Source of the DNA: Marsupella aquatica
Lineage: Eukaryota; Marchantiophyta
Assembly (NCBI GenBank): GCA_973895155.1
Contig: OZ316895.1
Coordinates: 12,586,001-12,650,000 of the forward strand
Reading direction: 5' to 3'
DNA length: 64,000 nt
Within the stretch, counting starts at the first letter, position 1. Each line of letters begins with the position of its first letter. The translations under genes were made by a program, and so were the position numbers. A model generated the notes under the pieces. The model was not told the origin of the DNA. It saw only the letters and a list, made by a program, of their open reading frames with translations, and did not search any database. Of the stretch, positions 11,055 through 21,663 are shown piece by piece.

Positions 11055-12268
11055 CTGATGATGAGGGTGATGCGTTAATTTTGGAAGAAGGAGAACCTTC
11101 TTCATTTTATGAGGCAAGTGCTTCAAAGGAGAAGCAGAAGTGGACTGCAGCAATGCAAACGGAGATGCAGTCACTAAAGGACAACAAAACTTGGGAGCTT
11201 GTTAAGCTGCCTAAGGGTCAGCAAGTGGTGGACAGCAAGTGGATTTACAAGCTGAAGGATAATTCCATAGGAGGTGGATCGAAGGTCTACAAGGCTAGAT
11301 TGGTAGCAAAGGGATTCACACAAGAGAAAGGTGTGGATTACAATGAGGTCTTCTCACCAGTTGCTAAGTACTCTACAATACGACTATTGTGTGTACTTGT
11401 TGTAATGTTTGGTCTGCTCCTAGATCAGATGGATGTTGTCACAGCTTTCCTCTATGGCACATTGGAAGAGGTGATCTTCATGAGACAACCGCTAGGTTTT
11501 GTGAAGAGAGGACAGGAGGAATTGGTTTGCAGATTGCTGAAATCCTTGTATGGGTTGAAGCAGTCACCAAGACAGTGGAACAAGCGGTTTGACGATTGGA
11601 TTCGGTCACAAGGTTTTCACAGAAGTGTATTTGACCCTTGTGTGTATTTGAAACTGGTGAAGAATGTTGTCTTTGGGTTCATTGTTTTAGTACTTTATGT
11701 GGATGACATGCTAATTGCAGCCAAGGATAGGTCTGAGATTGTTAAGCTCAAGGCACTGCTTAGTGCAGAGTTTAAGATGAAGGACTTAGGGCCAGCTAAG
11801 AGGATTTTGGGTATGGAGATCACTAGGGACTTGGAGGCTGGCAAGCTATGGTTGACGCAGAGCAGTTATGCGAGGAAGGTAATTGCAAGGTTCAACATGG
11901 AGAATAGCAAGCCAGTAAGTACCCCGTTGGCTCCACACTTCAAGTTATCATCAGCGTTCTGTCCTACGGATGACACAGAGAAGGGGTTGATGTCAAAGGT
12001 TCCATATGACAAGGCAGTGGGGAGTCTCATGTATTTGATGACTTGCACTAGACCTGATCTTGCCATGGCTATGGGCAAGGTGAGCAGGTACATGTCGAAT
12101 CCAGGGAAGGTACACTGGGAAGCAGTGAAGTGGATTATCAGGTACTTGAAGGGTACCGTGGATCATGGTCTTTTATTTGATGCGAATGCAAAGAATGCTA
12201 GATCATTGATTAGCTATGTAGATTCTGACTATAGACAAGATTTGGACCGAAGGAGATCAACAACATGA
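10982..12268 (+). pseudogene. pol: Copia Pol part 2: reverse transcriptase and start of RNase H
   Basis: Reverse transcriptase (RVT_2 type) copies the element RNA. The domain starts around WTAAMQTEMQSLKDNKTWEL. Catalytic aspartates are in QMDVVTAFLYG and in the YVDD box (VLYVDDMLIAA). The sequence then passes through the connection (CTRPDLAMAMGKVSRYM) into RNase H, whose first acidic residue is in SYVDSDY. The frame is in register with the RNase H remainder downstream but is cut by TGA at 12266-12268. The conserved context DRRRSTTGYVFTL reads STT-stop-YVFTL here, so the stop replaced a conserved glycine codon (GGA to TGA). The first in-frame ATG is at 11081, but coding similarity begins upstream, after the frameshift. 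Confidence 0.9.
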
Positions 12269-12679
12269 TACGTGTTCACACTTGGCGGTGGATGCATAAG
12301 TTGGAGGTCTACTTTGCAGAAGTGTATTGCTCAGTCTACTACAGAAGCGGAGTATGTTGCAGCTGCGGAAGCAGCAAAGGAAGCGATTTGGTTGGATAGA
12401 CTTATCACTGAAATGGGATTGCCACAGGGGAATGTGAAGCTCCATTGTGATAGTCAAAGTGCGCTCCACCTTGTTGTGAACCAGGTGATGGACAGCAGAG
12501 TGAAGCACATTGACGTCAGGTACCATTTTATCAGGCAGGCTGTGTCTGATAATTTGTTTGAGCTAGTCAAGATTGATGGTAAACTCAACCCGGTTGACGC
12601 ATTTACCAAAGTGATTCCTTTGGAGAGTTTCTCTAGACACCGTGACGTATTGCAGGTTTTGCAATTGCATCACAAGTAG
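12269..12679 (+). pseudogene. pol: Copia Pol part 3: RNase H C-terminal part
   Basis: In-frame continuation of the RNase H domain after the TGA at 12266-12268. It carries the remaining catalytic region STTEAEY and the acidic residue in HCDSQSA. It also has the typical end VKHIDVRYHFIRQ ... DAFTK. RNase H removes the RNA strand during reverse transcription. The natural terminator of the polyprotein is TAG at 12677-12679. Confidence 0.9.
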
Positions 12680-12860
12680 AGTTTTCTTAAACATTCATTG
12701 TAATTACTGATATATGCTCTTCCTCATTCCTATGTATTAGGCTACGGCTTAGTTCTGGTTTGCTCTAGTTAGAGAGGGAAACCGGTTTGGTTTCTGTCCA
12801 GAACTTCCCGCTGAGGGATCATATACATTGGCAGTATTACTCTCCCCTAGACCAGAGTCA

Positions 12861-12868
12861 AGGGGAAG
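12861..12868 (+). promoter_or_regulatory. Polypurine tract of the Copia element
   Basis: AGGGGAAG lies two bases before the 3' LTR, the expected position and composition for the plus-strand primer. Confidence 0.85.
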
Positions 12869-12870
12869 AT

Positions 12871-13291
12871 TGTTGGGTATTTACTCTTACGTCTAGGTTA
12901 GGTATGACATGGTTGGTATAACAACGTGGGTTGGTACAACTACGTGGTTAGGTACAACTACGTGATTAGGTACAACTATGTGGTTAGGTACAACTACGTG
13001 ATTAGGTACAACTATGTGGTTAGGTACAACTAAGTTGCACACTGTATCATAAGAGGCATGTGTGCTTGGAGAGGTAGAACCAAGGCTCATTGTTATGGAG
13101 CCACTTGAGAGATAGGCAGAGCTTACACTGTGGAGACTCGGTATAGCCGACGGGCTTAGAGTTCAGTAAAGCTCTCTTGTGTGTTCCCGTGGACGTAGCC
13201 TCAAGGAGGTGAACCACGTATCTCTTGTGTCGACTATTGTGCGTTGGATGGTTCATGGGCTTGCCGTTGCGATCGTCGTCTATGCTCAACA
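12871..13291 (+). repeat. 3' LTR of the Copia element
   Basis: This LTR is 421 bp, the same length as the 5' LTR, and carries the same tandem array of 17-18 bp units at about 12906-13033. Six substitutions relative to the 5' copy were counted and no indels. Confidence 0.95.
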
Positions 13292-13296
13292 CTCAC

Positions 13297-14210
13297 ATCT
13301 ATCTATGCGATCTGTATCTTGAGAAACCTTGAAATAATGTTGTGATGCAAATATAAGAATAATCTGAGCATTTTGATGTAAATACATTCCCCTCACAAGT
13401 ATCAAAGCAACATGAGTCCATCAACTAATTAAAGGTGAGCCAATGGTTATTTGATTTCTCTTTGCCAACACCCTTGGCCCTGGCACCCACGTCTTCATTA
13501 GCCTGTTTTGGCTCTCAACTGAATGTTTGCAACAACAATCTACCAGTGTCCTACAACCTATGTGAAACAACCATATTTCTGCAACTACAACCTGCTCAAA
13601 ATGACAACTCCTCTGCAACTACAACCTACCAAAACAAAGAGACATCCGCAATAACAACTCACCCAAAATAGTAACATTTTTGCAATTTCAACTTGCAAGA
13701 ATAGCATGGCTGCTAGAATAACTGCACAAAGCACACATATTGGGCTAACACTAAATAGTCAACAAATCACACAAATGAAAAGTAATGGACAGGTCTTCAT
13801 GCCTCAATATACCTGGGTTCCTTGGGAGTGATCACGTATATACTTAAGTCCTATTTACATTGTTAAATATATCATTTCCAAAACCAAGAGTTTACTCAAA
13901 TTGTGAACGGCTATTATTGTTCACAATACTAAAAAATTCTAGTAAAAACAGAAAATGATGTGGATAATTAGTTACTCAGGGGTTTCACTTCCACAAAAAT
14001 GTCATATCTTGTTCGACAAAGAATAGGGTTGTTTTATTGGTTCTAAGGGAAGACTTTGAAAATTTTGCAGAAGAACAATAAGGTCTTTATAATTTAATTT
14101 TGAGACTTATAAGAACATTATGGTCTTTTTAATCCAAATTTTGGAATATTCCAAGAATATTCTAACTTTATAGGGGTTAATTTTTTTAATTCTTACATTT
14201 TAGGGGGTTC
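13297..14210. other. Intergenic DNA, nothing recognised
   Basis: AT-rich sequence with short CAACTACAACCT-like direct repeats around 13540-13640. No coding region longer than about 78 codons and no recognisable motif. Confidence 0.4.
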
Positions 14211-14214
14211 GAGG

Positions 14215-14725
14215 CCTAAAAATGTCGTAGGTGATGGGGCTAAGGTCCCCATGATATAGTTTAGACCCCCAAGATTAGTTAATTCAAATCCTGGAAATGA
14301 TGCTCTCATGGATCACAAGGTTGGTCTTTGAAAGCCCCCATGGACCACATTTCCCCAAATTTGAGTTTAGTTGTAATAACTTGATGTTAGTAATTTCAAA
14401 CCAAAAAATTACTAGTAGGTAAAATACACTTCCATCAAAGTGACTATACATTTCTGGTCGTTTTGGATGAATTATTCATCGCGAAATAGGAGGGGTAAAT
14501 TTTATAAGATTAATTTTCATTGTGTTAATATGAAGTTGGGTGTTGTGTTTTTTGTGATGCCCACTTTCTCTAATTGCCTTGCAGATGCAAAATGAATTTT
14601 TGTTAATGACTCATCATCATCAAGTTATAAGCTAAAATTCATATGGACCATCAAAATCTGGTACAATAGAGCGCTGTGTCCAACATGGTGGTATATCAAG
14701 GTTTCACTTCCCATATTAATATTTC
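14215..14725 (+). repeat. Dispersed repeat family R1, copy 2
   Basis: Shares long blocks with 60710-61260 in the same orientation and with 3065-3965 in inverted orientation. Shared landmarks are GGATCACAAGGTTGGTCTTT near 14310, AGATTAATTTTCATTGTG near 14508, the CATCAAGTTATAAGC block near 14620, and GTGTCCAACATGG near 14678. No open frame or transposon termini were recognised. Confidence 0.7.
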
Positions 14726-15344
14726 ACCTCTATTTTCTCCTATAACACACTGGAAATTAGTGGAATTCACCATATTGCCACTCTTTTTTGGTATATTATG
14801 GACCTTGCCACTGGTTTTCTTTTATTTATCACAATGTTACTATTTTTGTTTGTGGGTGAAAACCCTGGTTAACTCCTTCACATCTGATGGGTATCATCGC
14901 ACCTTGTTTTGTGATCAAACGGCTTGGGTCTCCCTCAAGGTGATTTTGATCACCGTTGGGTCAATTGCCTGAGGGGCAGGTTGGGTGGTGAAGGCCACCT
15001 TGAAGGAAAGTAGAAGTGTCTAATTGTAAGACTAGGTGCAATGATAGCCATTAGATGTGAATGTGTTTCAATGATATTATGATGTTTAATATAAAAAAAT
15101 CAGTAACTATATTTACTATGTCAAAAAATTGTTTTATAATAAATAAAAATAATGTAACTGTGTATGCTCCCCAAAACATGTTGCAATCTAGTAAATCCCA
15201 ACCAAAAATTAAGGTAAAAAGGGTAAAATCTTATGTTGGAGTGATATTATCTTTGAGGAGGCTAGGGGGTCCCAACTACGCGGGAAGCTATGATGTTTAG
15301 GAGAGAAACCTAGAGCAAAAAAAGCTGTTCTAGCTAATACACAT
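14726..15344. other. Unassigned DNA upstream of the LINE fragment
   Basis: Short open frames only. It may include decayed LINE sequence continuous with the fragment that starts near 15345, but no motif supports that. Confidence 0.35.
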
Positions 15345-16440
15345 GTGCCTTTGATCATTATGAATCATTTGGCTATGGAACATGAAGTGTTGATCTATTT
15401 GATTTATATTCAAGAGGGTAATTTGGTTTGGGAAAATTTGGTTCCCTATTCTCAGATGAAGGATTGCTGGCAGACAACAAATATTTGGCAGGATTCCCTT
15501 ACGGTTTTTGTTATACTAAATGAGATACTTTGTAAGATTGATTCATCTCCAATCTCTGAAGATTTTCTACATATTATGGTGTCAAAATGAACCATGTGTT
15601 GGCTTACACATAAGATTGGGCTTGGATGAAAAATTACTGATTTTAATCTCAAAATTCCTATTGGATATAGGTGGAAGGATGGCAGACTGTTTTTATACAA
15701 CTATTGATAGTATTTGTAAATGGTTGCATAAGCGGTCTCTGATTAGCATGATTGGTTACAAAAAATGGTGGATGCAACTTTGTGGTGTGTCTTCTAAAGA
15801 TAAACTATAGGATAACATTTGGAAAGAATATCAAGAAGAGAAGACTAATATTTTTCTTTGGCAGATTGCACAGGGTATTATTGCCACTAACCGTTACATT
15901 GGTTGGCAAACCACTCAACATTTGGAAGATGGAACTATTATTCTATTTTCTTGGGATGATTTGGTTTGGTGGTGCGTCAGATGTAACTTGGGAGCTCATG
16001 AAGATATTCTAAATTCTTTATGGATGTGCCCAATATCCCAAAAAATTTGGTCTTGGATTTCCATTATCATCAAGTGTGCTGTGTGGCCGGAGTATTCTAA
16101 TTTTGATTTGATGTTGTTCACATTATTCTTGATGCCAAACTTCCAATTGTGGTATTCCCCTTAAGCTCTGGAAACTTTTTTGTGGGATTACGATTTGGCA
16201 ATAATAGAAGGGGCATTGCACCCTAGAGAAGGAGGCAATCAACATTTCTGTTATTGTTTTAATCATCAAGGTCTGCTCAGAAATTTGGTTGTGTTTAAAG
16301 ATCATATGGAAAAATGGGCTGAATCATCATAGCTCAGAGAGGAATGGTTGTTGGCAGGAATTGGCTGGAAAGTTGAAGTAAGATTTTGGCTCCGATGGAG
16401 GTCCTTATTACGTACTTAGTTGACAAATGTTTTTGATCTG
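15345..16440 (+). pseudogene. LINE (non-LTR retrotransposon) ORF2 C-terminal fragment
   Basis: Conceptual translation shows the region after the reverse transcriptase of plant L1-type LINEs, including the zf-RVT domain. Frame 15345 onward gives MKDCWQTTNIWQD, then WLTHKIGLG and LKIPIGYRWKDGRLF. After a frameshift near 15690 the frame runs from 15520 to 16164 with a single TAG at 15808-15810. It reads DNIWKEYQEEKTNIFLW and ends in a zinc-binding-like pattern, CVRCNLGAHEDILNSLWMC, followed by PISQKIW. Several stops and shifts make it non-functional. LINE ORF2 encodes endonuclease and reverse transcriptase, but only the far C-terminal part survives here. Confidence 0.8.
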
Positions 16441-16663
16441 CCATGAGTTTTTTCTTGTTTTGGCCTATGAAATTCACCTTCCTTTTGTTGTGGTCCCGGG
16501 CTCTTTGCTTTTCTGCTCTTGTCTTTGTCTGCAATTGGCTGATCTGTTAGTTGGATCTATGATGGCTTACAATTGCTCATATCTTGTTAGATCTCTTCCT
16601 ATAATCTTGTTTGAGTTTGTTCCAGTTTTGTGGAGCTACTTAGTTGGTTTCTTGAGTGAGTCT

Positions 16664-17321
16664 TGTTGAGTATTGCTCTTAGTCTTATAACTCTAGAGCT
16701 AACCATAGTTAGGCTAACTCAGGTTAGGACTTAGTTGAGGTTAGCAGTGATGCATGTTGTATATAACTGTTGAGCATAGACGACAATCGCAACGGCAAGC
16801 CCATGAACCATCCAACGCACAAGAGTCGATACAGAGAGATACGTGGTTCACTTCCATATGAGGCTACGTCCACGGGAACACACATGAGCTTTACTGCACT
16901 CTAGGCCGACCGGCCATACCAATCATCCACAATGCAAGCTCTCTCTATCTCTCAACTAGCTCCGTAACAATGAGCCTGAGTTCCCACTCTCCAAGCAAAC
17001 ACCGCTTGGTTATAGAGTGTGCACAACATGACTAACCTAACCAAGTCTGCGACTAAGGTTAGCATTAACTATGGTACAGTCGTAACTCTAGACCTAAGAG
17101 TAAATCCTACAATAACCAGGGCTAATGCCAGCCCCTGGTGGATCTTTAGTTCATTGTTGGAGTTGGGCAAGAGAGAAGTAAAGGTCTCTTACTTTCCCGT
17201 GGACGTAGCCTCAGTTGTGAGGTGAATCGCGTACTCGCTGTGTCGACTACTTTGTATGGTGATCACATGTGTATGGTGTTCACATGTGCATGGTGTCTCG
17301 GGATAGGGATTATCCCCAACA
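16664..17321 (+). mobile_element. Outer solo LTR, Copia-related, plus orientation, split
   Basis: The sequence starts TGTTGAGTATTGCTCTTAGTC, like the LTR at 6798, and ends CCCCAACA. Near its end, TTCCCGTGGACGTAGCCTCA and GTGTCGACTA match the same LTR family. It is split at 16767/17117 by another LTR; the two parts total about 309 bp. Flanking AGTCT (16659-16663) and ATTCT (17322-17326) look like a target duplication with one mutation. No internal domain remains, so it is a solo LTR left by recombination between the two LTRs of a former element. Confidence 0.75.
16768..17111 (-). mobile_element. Inner solo LTR, Copia-related, minus orientation
   Basis: Read on the minus strand, this 344-bp sequence begins TGTAGGATTTACTCTTAGG and ends GACGATTGTCGTCTATGCTCAACA-like, with clear similarity to the LTR of the element at 6798. 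Perfect 5-bp target duplication ATAAC lies at 16763-16767 and 17112-17116. It is nested inside the outer solo LTR in opposite orientation. Confidence 0.9.
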
Positions 17322-17560
17322 ATTCTTTAGGATCTCTTTCCTTGTAGTTAATTCCTTTTCCTCTTCCCTCTTGGCCGAATGTGTTTGGTCTTGGTGTGGG
17401 TTGTGGCCTCGGTTCCATTTTAGGTTCTGGTGTGTTACTCCCCCTTTTTGGCTGGACTTTAGTTCAGTAATTGTGATGGGGGCCCAAAAATGGCCCCAAG
17501 ATGTATTTGTCAGAAATATTTTTGTCCCAATATTTTAGTTTGCCATACATTGTCTTTTTG

Positions 17561-18013
17561 TAACTAGACCCCACTTATTGTCATGATGACTTAAATTGAA
17601 GAGCGTAAATTATTTTCCTACAAAGTATGTACATGTATTGTTATGTACTATAGCATGGGAGAAAAGGTAATCACACATCAAAATATGGTAATATATGCTT
17701 TTTGATTTTTATAAAAATTACAACAAGTTCATAAATATATTAATATTTTATGTGGAAAAATAAGAAAACCAAGCCTTTTATATGACTTCAAACTTGTAAA
17801 AAATGGAAAAGGGAAGTTTTTTCAAATTTTTAATTTATTTTATAGCCTACTTCTTAGTCCAAATAAAAAAGATAGACCCATGTCTATTATACAAGAGTTA
17901 TGTACCCGAAGTGTATCCTGTACACTTATTAATTGAAACAAAATAACTAAATTTATCATGGTATGGAGAGTTTATTATGGTATGGAGGGATATACAGTTA
18001 GTGTTATATTGTG
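17561..18013. repeat. AT-rich flank with an inverted match near 26.34-26.45 kb
   Basis: The reverse complement of about 17900-17990 (TCCATACCATGATAAATTT and neighbours) resembles 26360-26450. The segment may be part of a shared transposon unit with the GATGTC arrays that follow at both sites. No coding capacity. Confidence 0.4.
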
Positions 18014-18705
18014 ACTAGCTGGATGCATGTGCCTTGCACAAAAGGCATTGAGGTAAGGAAAAGATGTCCAGATGAAAAAATATGTCAATGAGAGAAAAAC
18101 ATATCGAGATGAGAAAAAGAAGTTGAGGTTGAGAAAATGATGTCAAGATTAAGAAAGATGTCAATGAGAGAAAAAGAAGTTGAGGTGAGAAAAAGATGTC
18201 AGGGAGAGAAATGACGGCGAGGTGAGGAAAAGATGTAAAGATGAGAAAATATGTTGAGGAGAGACAAAAATGTCAAGGGTGAGGAAAAGATGTAAAGATG
18301 AGGAAAGATGTTGAGGAGAAAAAAGCATGTCAAGGGTGAGTGAATGATGTAGTGGGGAGATAAAGATGTCAAGGTGAGAAGAAAATGGCGATATAAGAAA
18401 AAAATAAGATATCATGGTGAGAAAAAGATGTCGAGGTGAGTAAAAGGTGTTGAAATTAAAAAAGATGTTGATGAGAGAAAACGATGTTAAGGTGAGAAAA
18501 AGAAGTCGAGGTGAGAAAAGTTGTTGGGGAGAGAAACACCCGGAGAAACAATGGCAAGGTGAGAAAAAGATGTAAAGATGAGGAAAAGATGTTGCGGAGA
18601 GAAAAATTGTCGAGCATGAAGGAAAGATGTCGCGGTGAGAAAAGAAGATGATATAAGAAAAATATGTTGAGGAAAGGATTTGATCAGAGTCTAAGCAAGT
18701 GACAG
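18014..18705 (+). repeat. GATGTC purine-rich array, copy 1
   Basis: The head ACTAGCTGGATGCATGTGCC runs into TTGCACAAAAGGCATTGAGG. About 650 bp of degenerate units of roughly 19-21 bp follow (consensus GATGTCRAGGTGAGAAAAA). Nearly all pyrimidines are excluded from the plus strand, so the minus strand is open for 192 codons (18161-18739), a composition artefact. Downstream, 18840-18990 (GTGTATATGGATAG ... TGTTTTGATAAA) matches the tail after the array at 36 kb. Confidence 0.8.
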
Positions 18706-19215
18706 GAAACAATGTATTAATTTTTAGAGAAATAAGCATTTTCTATATTTTGTTTACATTCCATTTAAAAAAATTCAGAGTTTTATCCCCATTCTTCCAT
18801 ATATAAATACAGATGAATATTAAAAATTAAATTTTTATCTTAGGTAGGTGGAGGCAGGCTAAATTGTAGCTTGGGCAGGCATTTATTTTAAATGGTGTAT
18901 ATGGATAGTTCTGACAAAGTAGAAAAGAAATGTTTTGATAAATGTCTAAGATGGATTCCCAATTATTTATGAATTTGGAAAAGAACTATTTCATGTTTTT
19001 GGTGTGCTAGTGTGTTATATGGGAAACACTCCTTCCCCCCTTTCATTACCCCAAAGTAACATTAAAAAGTAAAATCAAAATTTAGCAAGAATAAAAAACA
19101 AAACTACACAAATTCCTTTCCCACTAATAAATATTGTTGAAAATTATATACACCCATTTTAGTTGGAGAGCATTACTAATCACACATCTAATTCCTTTCA
19201 ATAATACAACTCCTT
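18706..19215. other. AT-rich tail region shared in part with 36.45-36.62 kb
   Basis: Segments around 18850-18960 match the sequence after the 36-kb array. The rest is AT-rich with no recognisable feature. Confidence 0.4.
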
Positions 19216-20417
19216 TAGCATGGAACTATTGAATACATTGAGATATATGCTTGATGGGCTCCCTTGTGAACCTTTCTTACCTGATGGGCCCCTAGGTAAC
19301 TGTTTTTTATCAAGTAGGACCCCTCCTAATGACCAGTACACCTGTTATAGTGTGGTGCCTACACCTGTCCTTGTGTGGTGCCTACTATGTACAATGACTC
19401 CAGAAAAACTGCATAGTTAGACCGTGTGGCCGACCCTACATGATTGACCGAGAAACCATGGAGATTAATCGGGAGAAACCGTGAAAAGTGACTGCCGCTG
19501 TCGAAACTGTGATTTGAAGACAATATGCATTATGTCTTCTGATTCAAAATTTGACCGATCGCGTGGTAGTCATTAGGTTTGCTTGTATGGGTTTTTTTTG
19601 TGATTGTTGGACCGTGCGGGAGGCCACCAGGGCTGCATGGTCGAAGAACCATGTGGGAGAAACAAGTGAAACCGCGGAGATGATGAGGGAGAGCTGCGAA
19701 AAGTTGCCGCCGTTGCCCAAACTGTGACTTGAATACAATATGGATTATGTCTTCGGGTTCAAATTTTTACCGTATCGCAGGGTAGTCATTAGGTATGTTT
19801 TTCACGCGTTGCACATGGGTTTTTCATGATGTTTTCGTGCGCGACTGTTAGTGCGGGTACCTCCAAATGTCCACAAAGAATATTCAAGTTCAATCTTTGG
19901 AATTCGCCCACTGCCGCCATAACAAAAATTGACAAATGATCGACAAATGCGCCCGAAATACGGTGATACTCCCATGTGCAATGCATACAAATAGTTTCAA
20001 AAGAAGACAGACCCGAAGGTGTCGGGGTACACCCTAAACCTTAACCTTGAAACACGGGAAGACATAATCCATTGTGTCTTGAGGCATTAACCCATCGAAT
20101 CCTCAGGTAATGGTATTGTTGCCCATTTTGATAAACAATGGTAGACTATGGCGACCCGCGTGGTCACTGTAGACTGCAACAACAAGTTTGGTGGACTGGG
20201 CCACATTGCACTAGGAGACAATGAGTGTGGTTAACTATACATAGTAGACACCACACAAGGACAGGTGTAGGCACCGCACAGGAACAAGTGTACTGGTCAT
20301 TAAGAGGGGTCCTACTTGGTACAAAAAGTTACCAAGGGACCATCAGGTAAGAAAGGTTCACCATGGGGCCCATCAAGCATATATTCATATGTGACAAAAC
20401 ATTATGCTATTATTAAC
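19216..20417. mobile_element. Candidate long-TIR element, about 1.2 kb
   Basis: 19243-19391 is repeated in inverted orientation at 20239-20387. The match is about 149 bp with scattered differences and includes ATATATGCTTGATGGG, AAGTAGGACCCCTC and GCCTACACCTGTCCTTGTG. Weaker similarity reaches about 19216 and 20417. The interior holds a direct duplication: the AACTGTGAYTTGAA...CAATATG...ATTATGTCTTC block occurs near 19505 and 19720, each copy followed by CGTAGGTAGTCATTAGG-like sequence. No transposase remains. Long TIRs suggest a Mutator-like or foldback element, but no target duplication was identified. Confidence 0.65.
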
Positions 20418-21392
20418 TTTTACCTCTTAGGTGTTCATTCACAATTATTGTCACCTAGGTACATTATTATTGTCTTGTTTGCATTGGTTACACTCATTTC
20501 TAACTTATGAAAGGTGTGAATAAATAAACTATAACATAAATCGAATGGTGAGCCACACTTCCCACCAAATTTCATTTTGTCAACGGATCGATGGACAACT
20601 TTTTGGCGAGATTGAATATTATACTTGTAGATGTGCAGTCCAAAACCAGATGAGACAACATTTAATTTGTTTCTTTCTAGAGAATATTGATTGCTATTGA
20701 ACCCCTTTTGTTTCTTCCTTGTGAAAAGAGGGTAGGTACTTGTGAACAGCATCTTTGAAAGGACTAACTTTTCTTTCTAAAGAATCATAGTGAGAATTTA
20801 TTTTTAGTCGCGGTCATTTTTATAGTAGGCTTAGTAGAGGTCATTTTTAGTAGAGGTCATTTTTACCTTGTCATTTCTATCCACTAGTACGACTGTAGAC
20901 CGTAGCCATATCGAGAAATCAGTTGAGGAGAACCTAGCTTCAGTCGGAAATCACCTCTCTCTCAGTCGAAGCCTCCACCCGTTGGTGCCGAATCTCGTAT
21001 CAGCCAAGTCAATTGAAGTCTCGAGAATGTTGGCGTTACTCATTTTGTACAAAGGAAGTAAGTGGGCAGACCACGTCCAGGAGGACCAGTACTGTATTAA
21101 TGACGGACTTACAGGCCATGAGGCCAAGTTCCTCAAGCAATCACCACCTCATGATGTCCAGAGCACACACGCATCTCGCCCAGCCCACACACGAAAGCAG
21201 ACCGGGTCCTCTCCGGGGAAGGGAAGCAAAGGAGGGTCCCGGTCAGAGAGGCTTGCTTCGTTCATTCACCACCCCGTGTCGGCTTCACGTGTTGACCTTG
21301 CCCAACGGGATTCTGTAGCAAGTACGCCGGCTGCCCAGGGAGCTTCCTGCAATGCATCAGTCAATGAGCCTCTCACCAGTCCCCTCGAGGAC
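20418..21392. other. Upstream region of the first germin-like gene
   Basis: Contains short GTAGAGGTCATTTTTA direct repeats near 20830-20865. A 183-codon open frame at 20868-21419 has no recognisable domain and runs through the TATA box of the downstream gene, so it is judged non-coding. Confidence 0.45.
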
Positions 21393-21399
21393 TATAAAT
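21393..21399 (+). promoter_or_regulatory. Candidate TATA box for the first germin-like gene
   Basis: TATAAAT lies about 265 bp upstream of the ATG in a GC-richer context. It implies a 5' untranslated leader of roughly 230 nt. Position only; not tested. Confidence 0.5.
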
Positions 21400-21663
21400 G
21401 CTCCCAAAACGTACACTGATATTCAAATCAATCAACGAATGCAACCGAAGTGAGACAGGCTGAACTTCACATTTGAGTGCTCACTGCCATCAATCGGACT
21501 TCATTTGCCTTGCGTACTGCTTTTTCGAGCACTGGAGCTAGCTGAGAGTGCAGCAACGTCCAACACTTGAATCCTGATCACGTTAGAGCGATCGAGCTAG
21601 CATCATCTTAGTAGAAACGTCTAGGCGGGAGCTCCACTACACTAGCTCAATCGATAGTCGACC

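Larger units (their letters stand above)
6793..13296 (+). mobile_element. Ty1/copia LTR retrotransposon, nearly complete, with target duplication
   Basis: The element spans 6798-13291 (6,494 bp). It is bounded by 421-bp LTRs that begin TGTTGGG and end CTCAACA. The 5-bp target-site duplication CTCAC lies at 6793-6797 and 13292-13296. A tRNA-Met primer-binding site follows the 5' LTR and a purine tract precedes the 3' LTR. Domain order is gag, protease, integrase, reverse transcriptase, RNase H, which defines the copia superfamily. Integrase and RT sequences resemble the Tnt1/Tork type. The LTRs differ at six positions by eye (about 1.4%), so insertion was fairly recent. Three lesions (stop at 9405-9407, frameshift near 10980, stop at 12266-12268) make this copy defective for autonomous movement unless the first stop is suppressed. 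Confidence 0.96.
16441..17560 (+). mobile_element. Probable LINE 3' untranslated region, interrupted by nested solo LTRs
   Basis: T- and G-rich, stop-filled sequence of uniform character continues from the ORF2 fragment to 16663. It resumes at about 17322 with TTCTTTAGGATCTCTTTCC. The two parts flank the LTR insertion described separately, so they were probably contiguous. Assignment to the LINE rests on position and composition only. Confidence 0.5.

Noticed and set aside
18161-18739. Minus-strand open frame of 192 codons rich in Ser, Phe and Leu
   Set aside because: It lies wholly in the purine-rich GATGTC array, where stop codons are depleted by composition. The peptide is just the translated repeat.
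20868-21419. 183-codon open frame upstream of germin-like gene 1
   Set aside because: No domain or signal. It runs through the TATA box and into the leader of the downstream gene, with no equivalent upstream of the paralogues.
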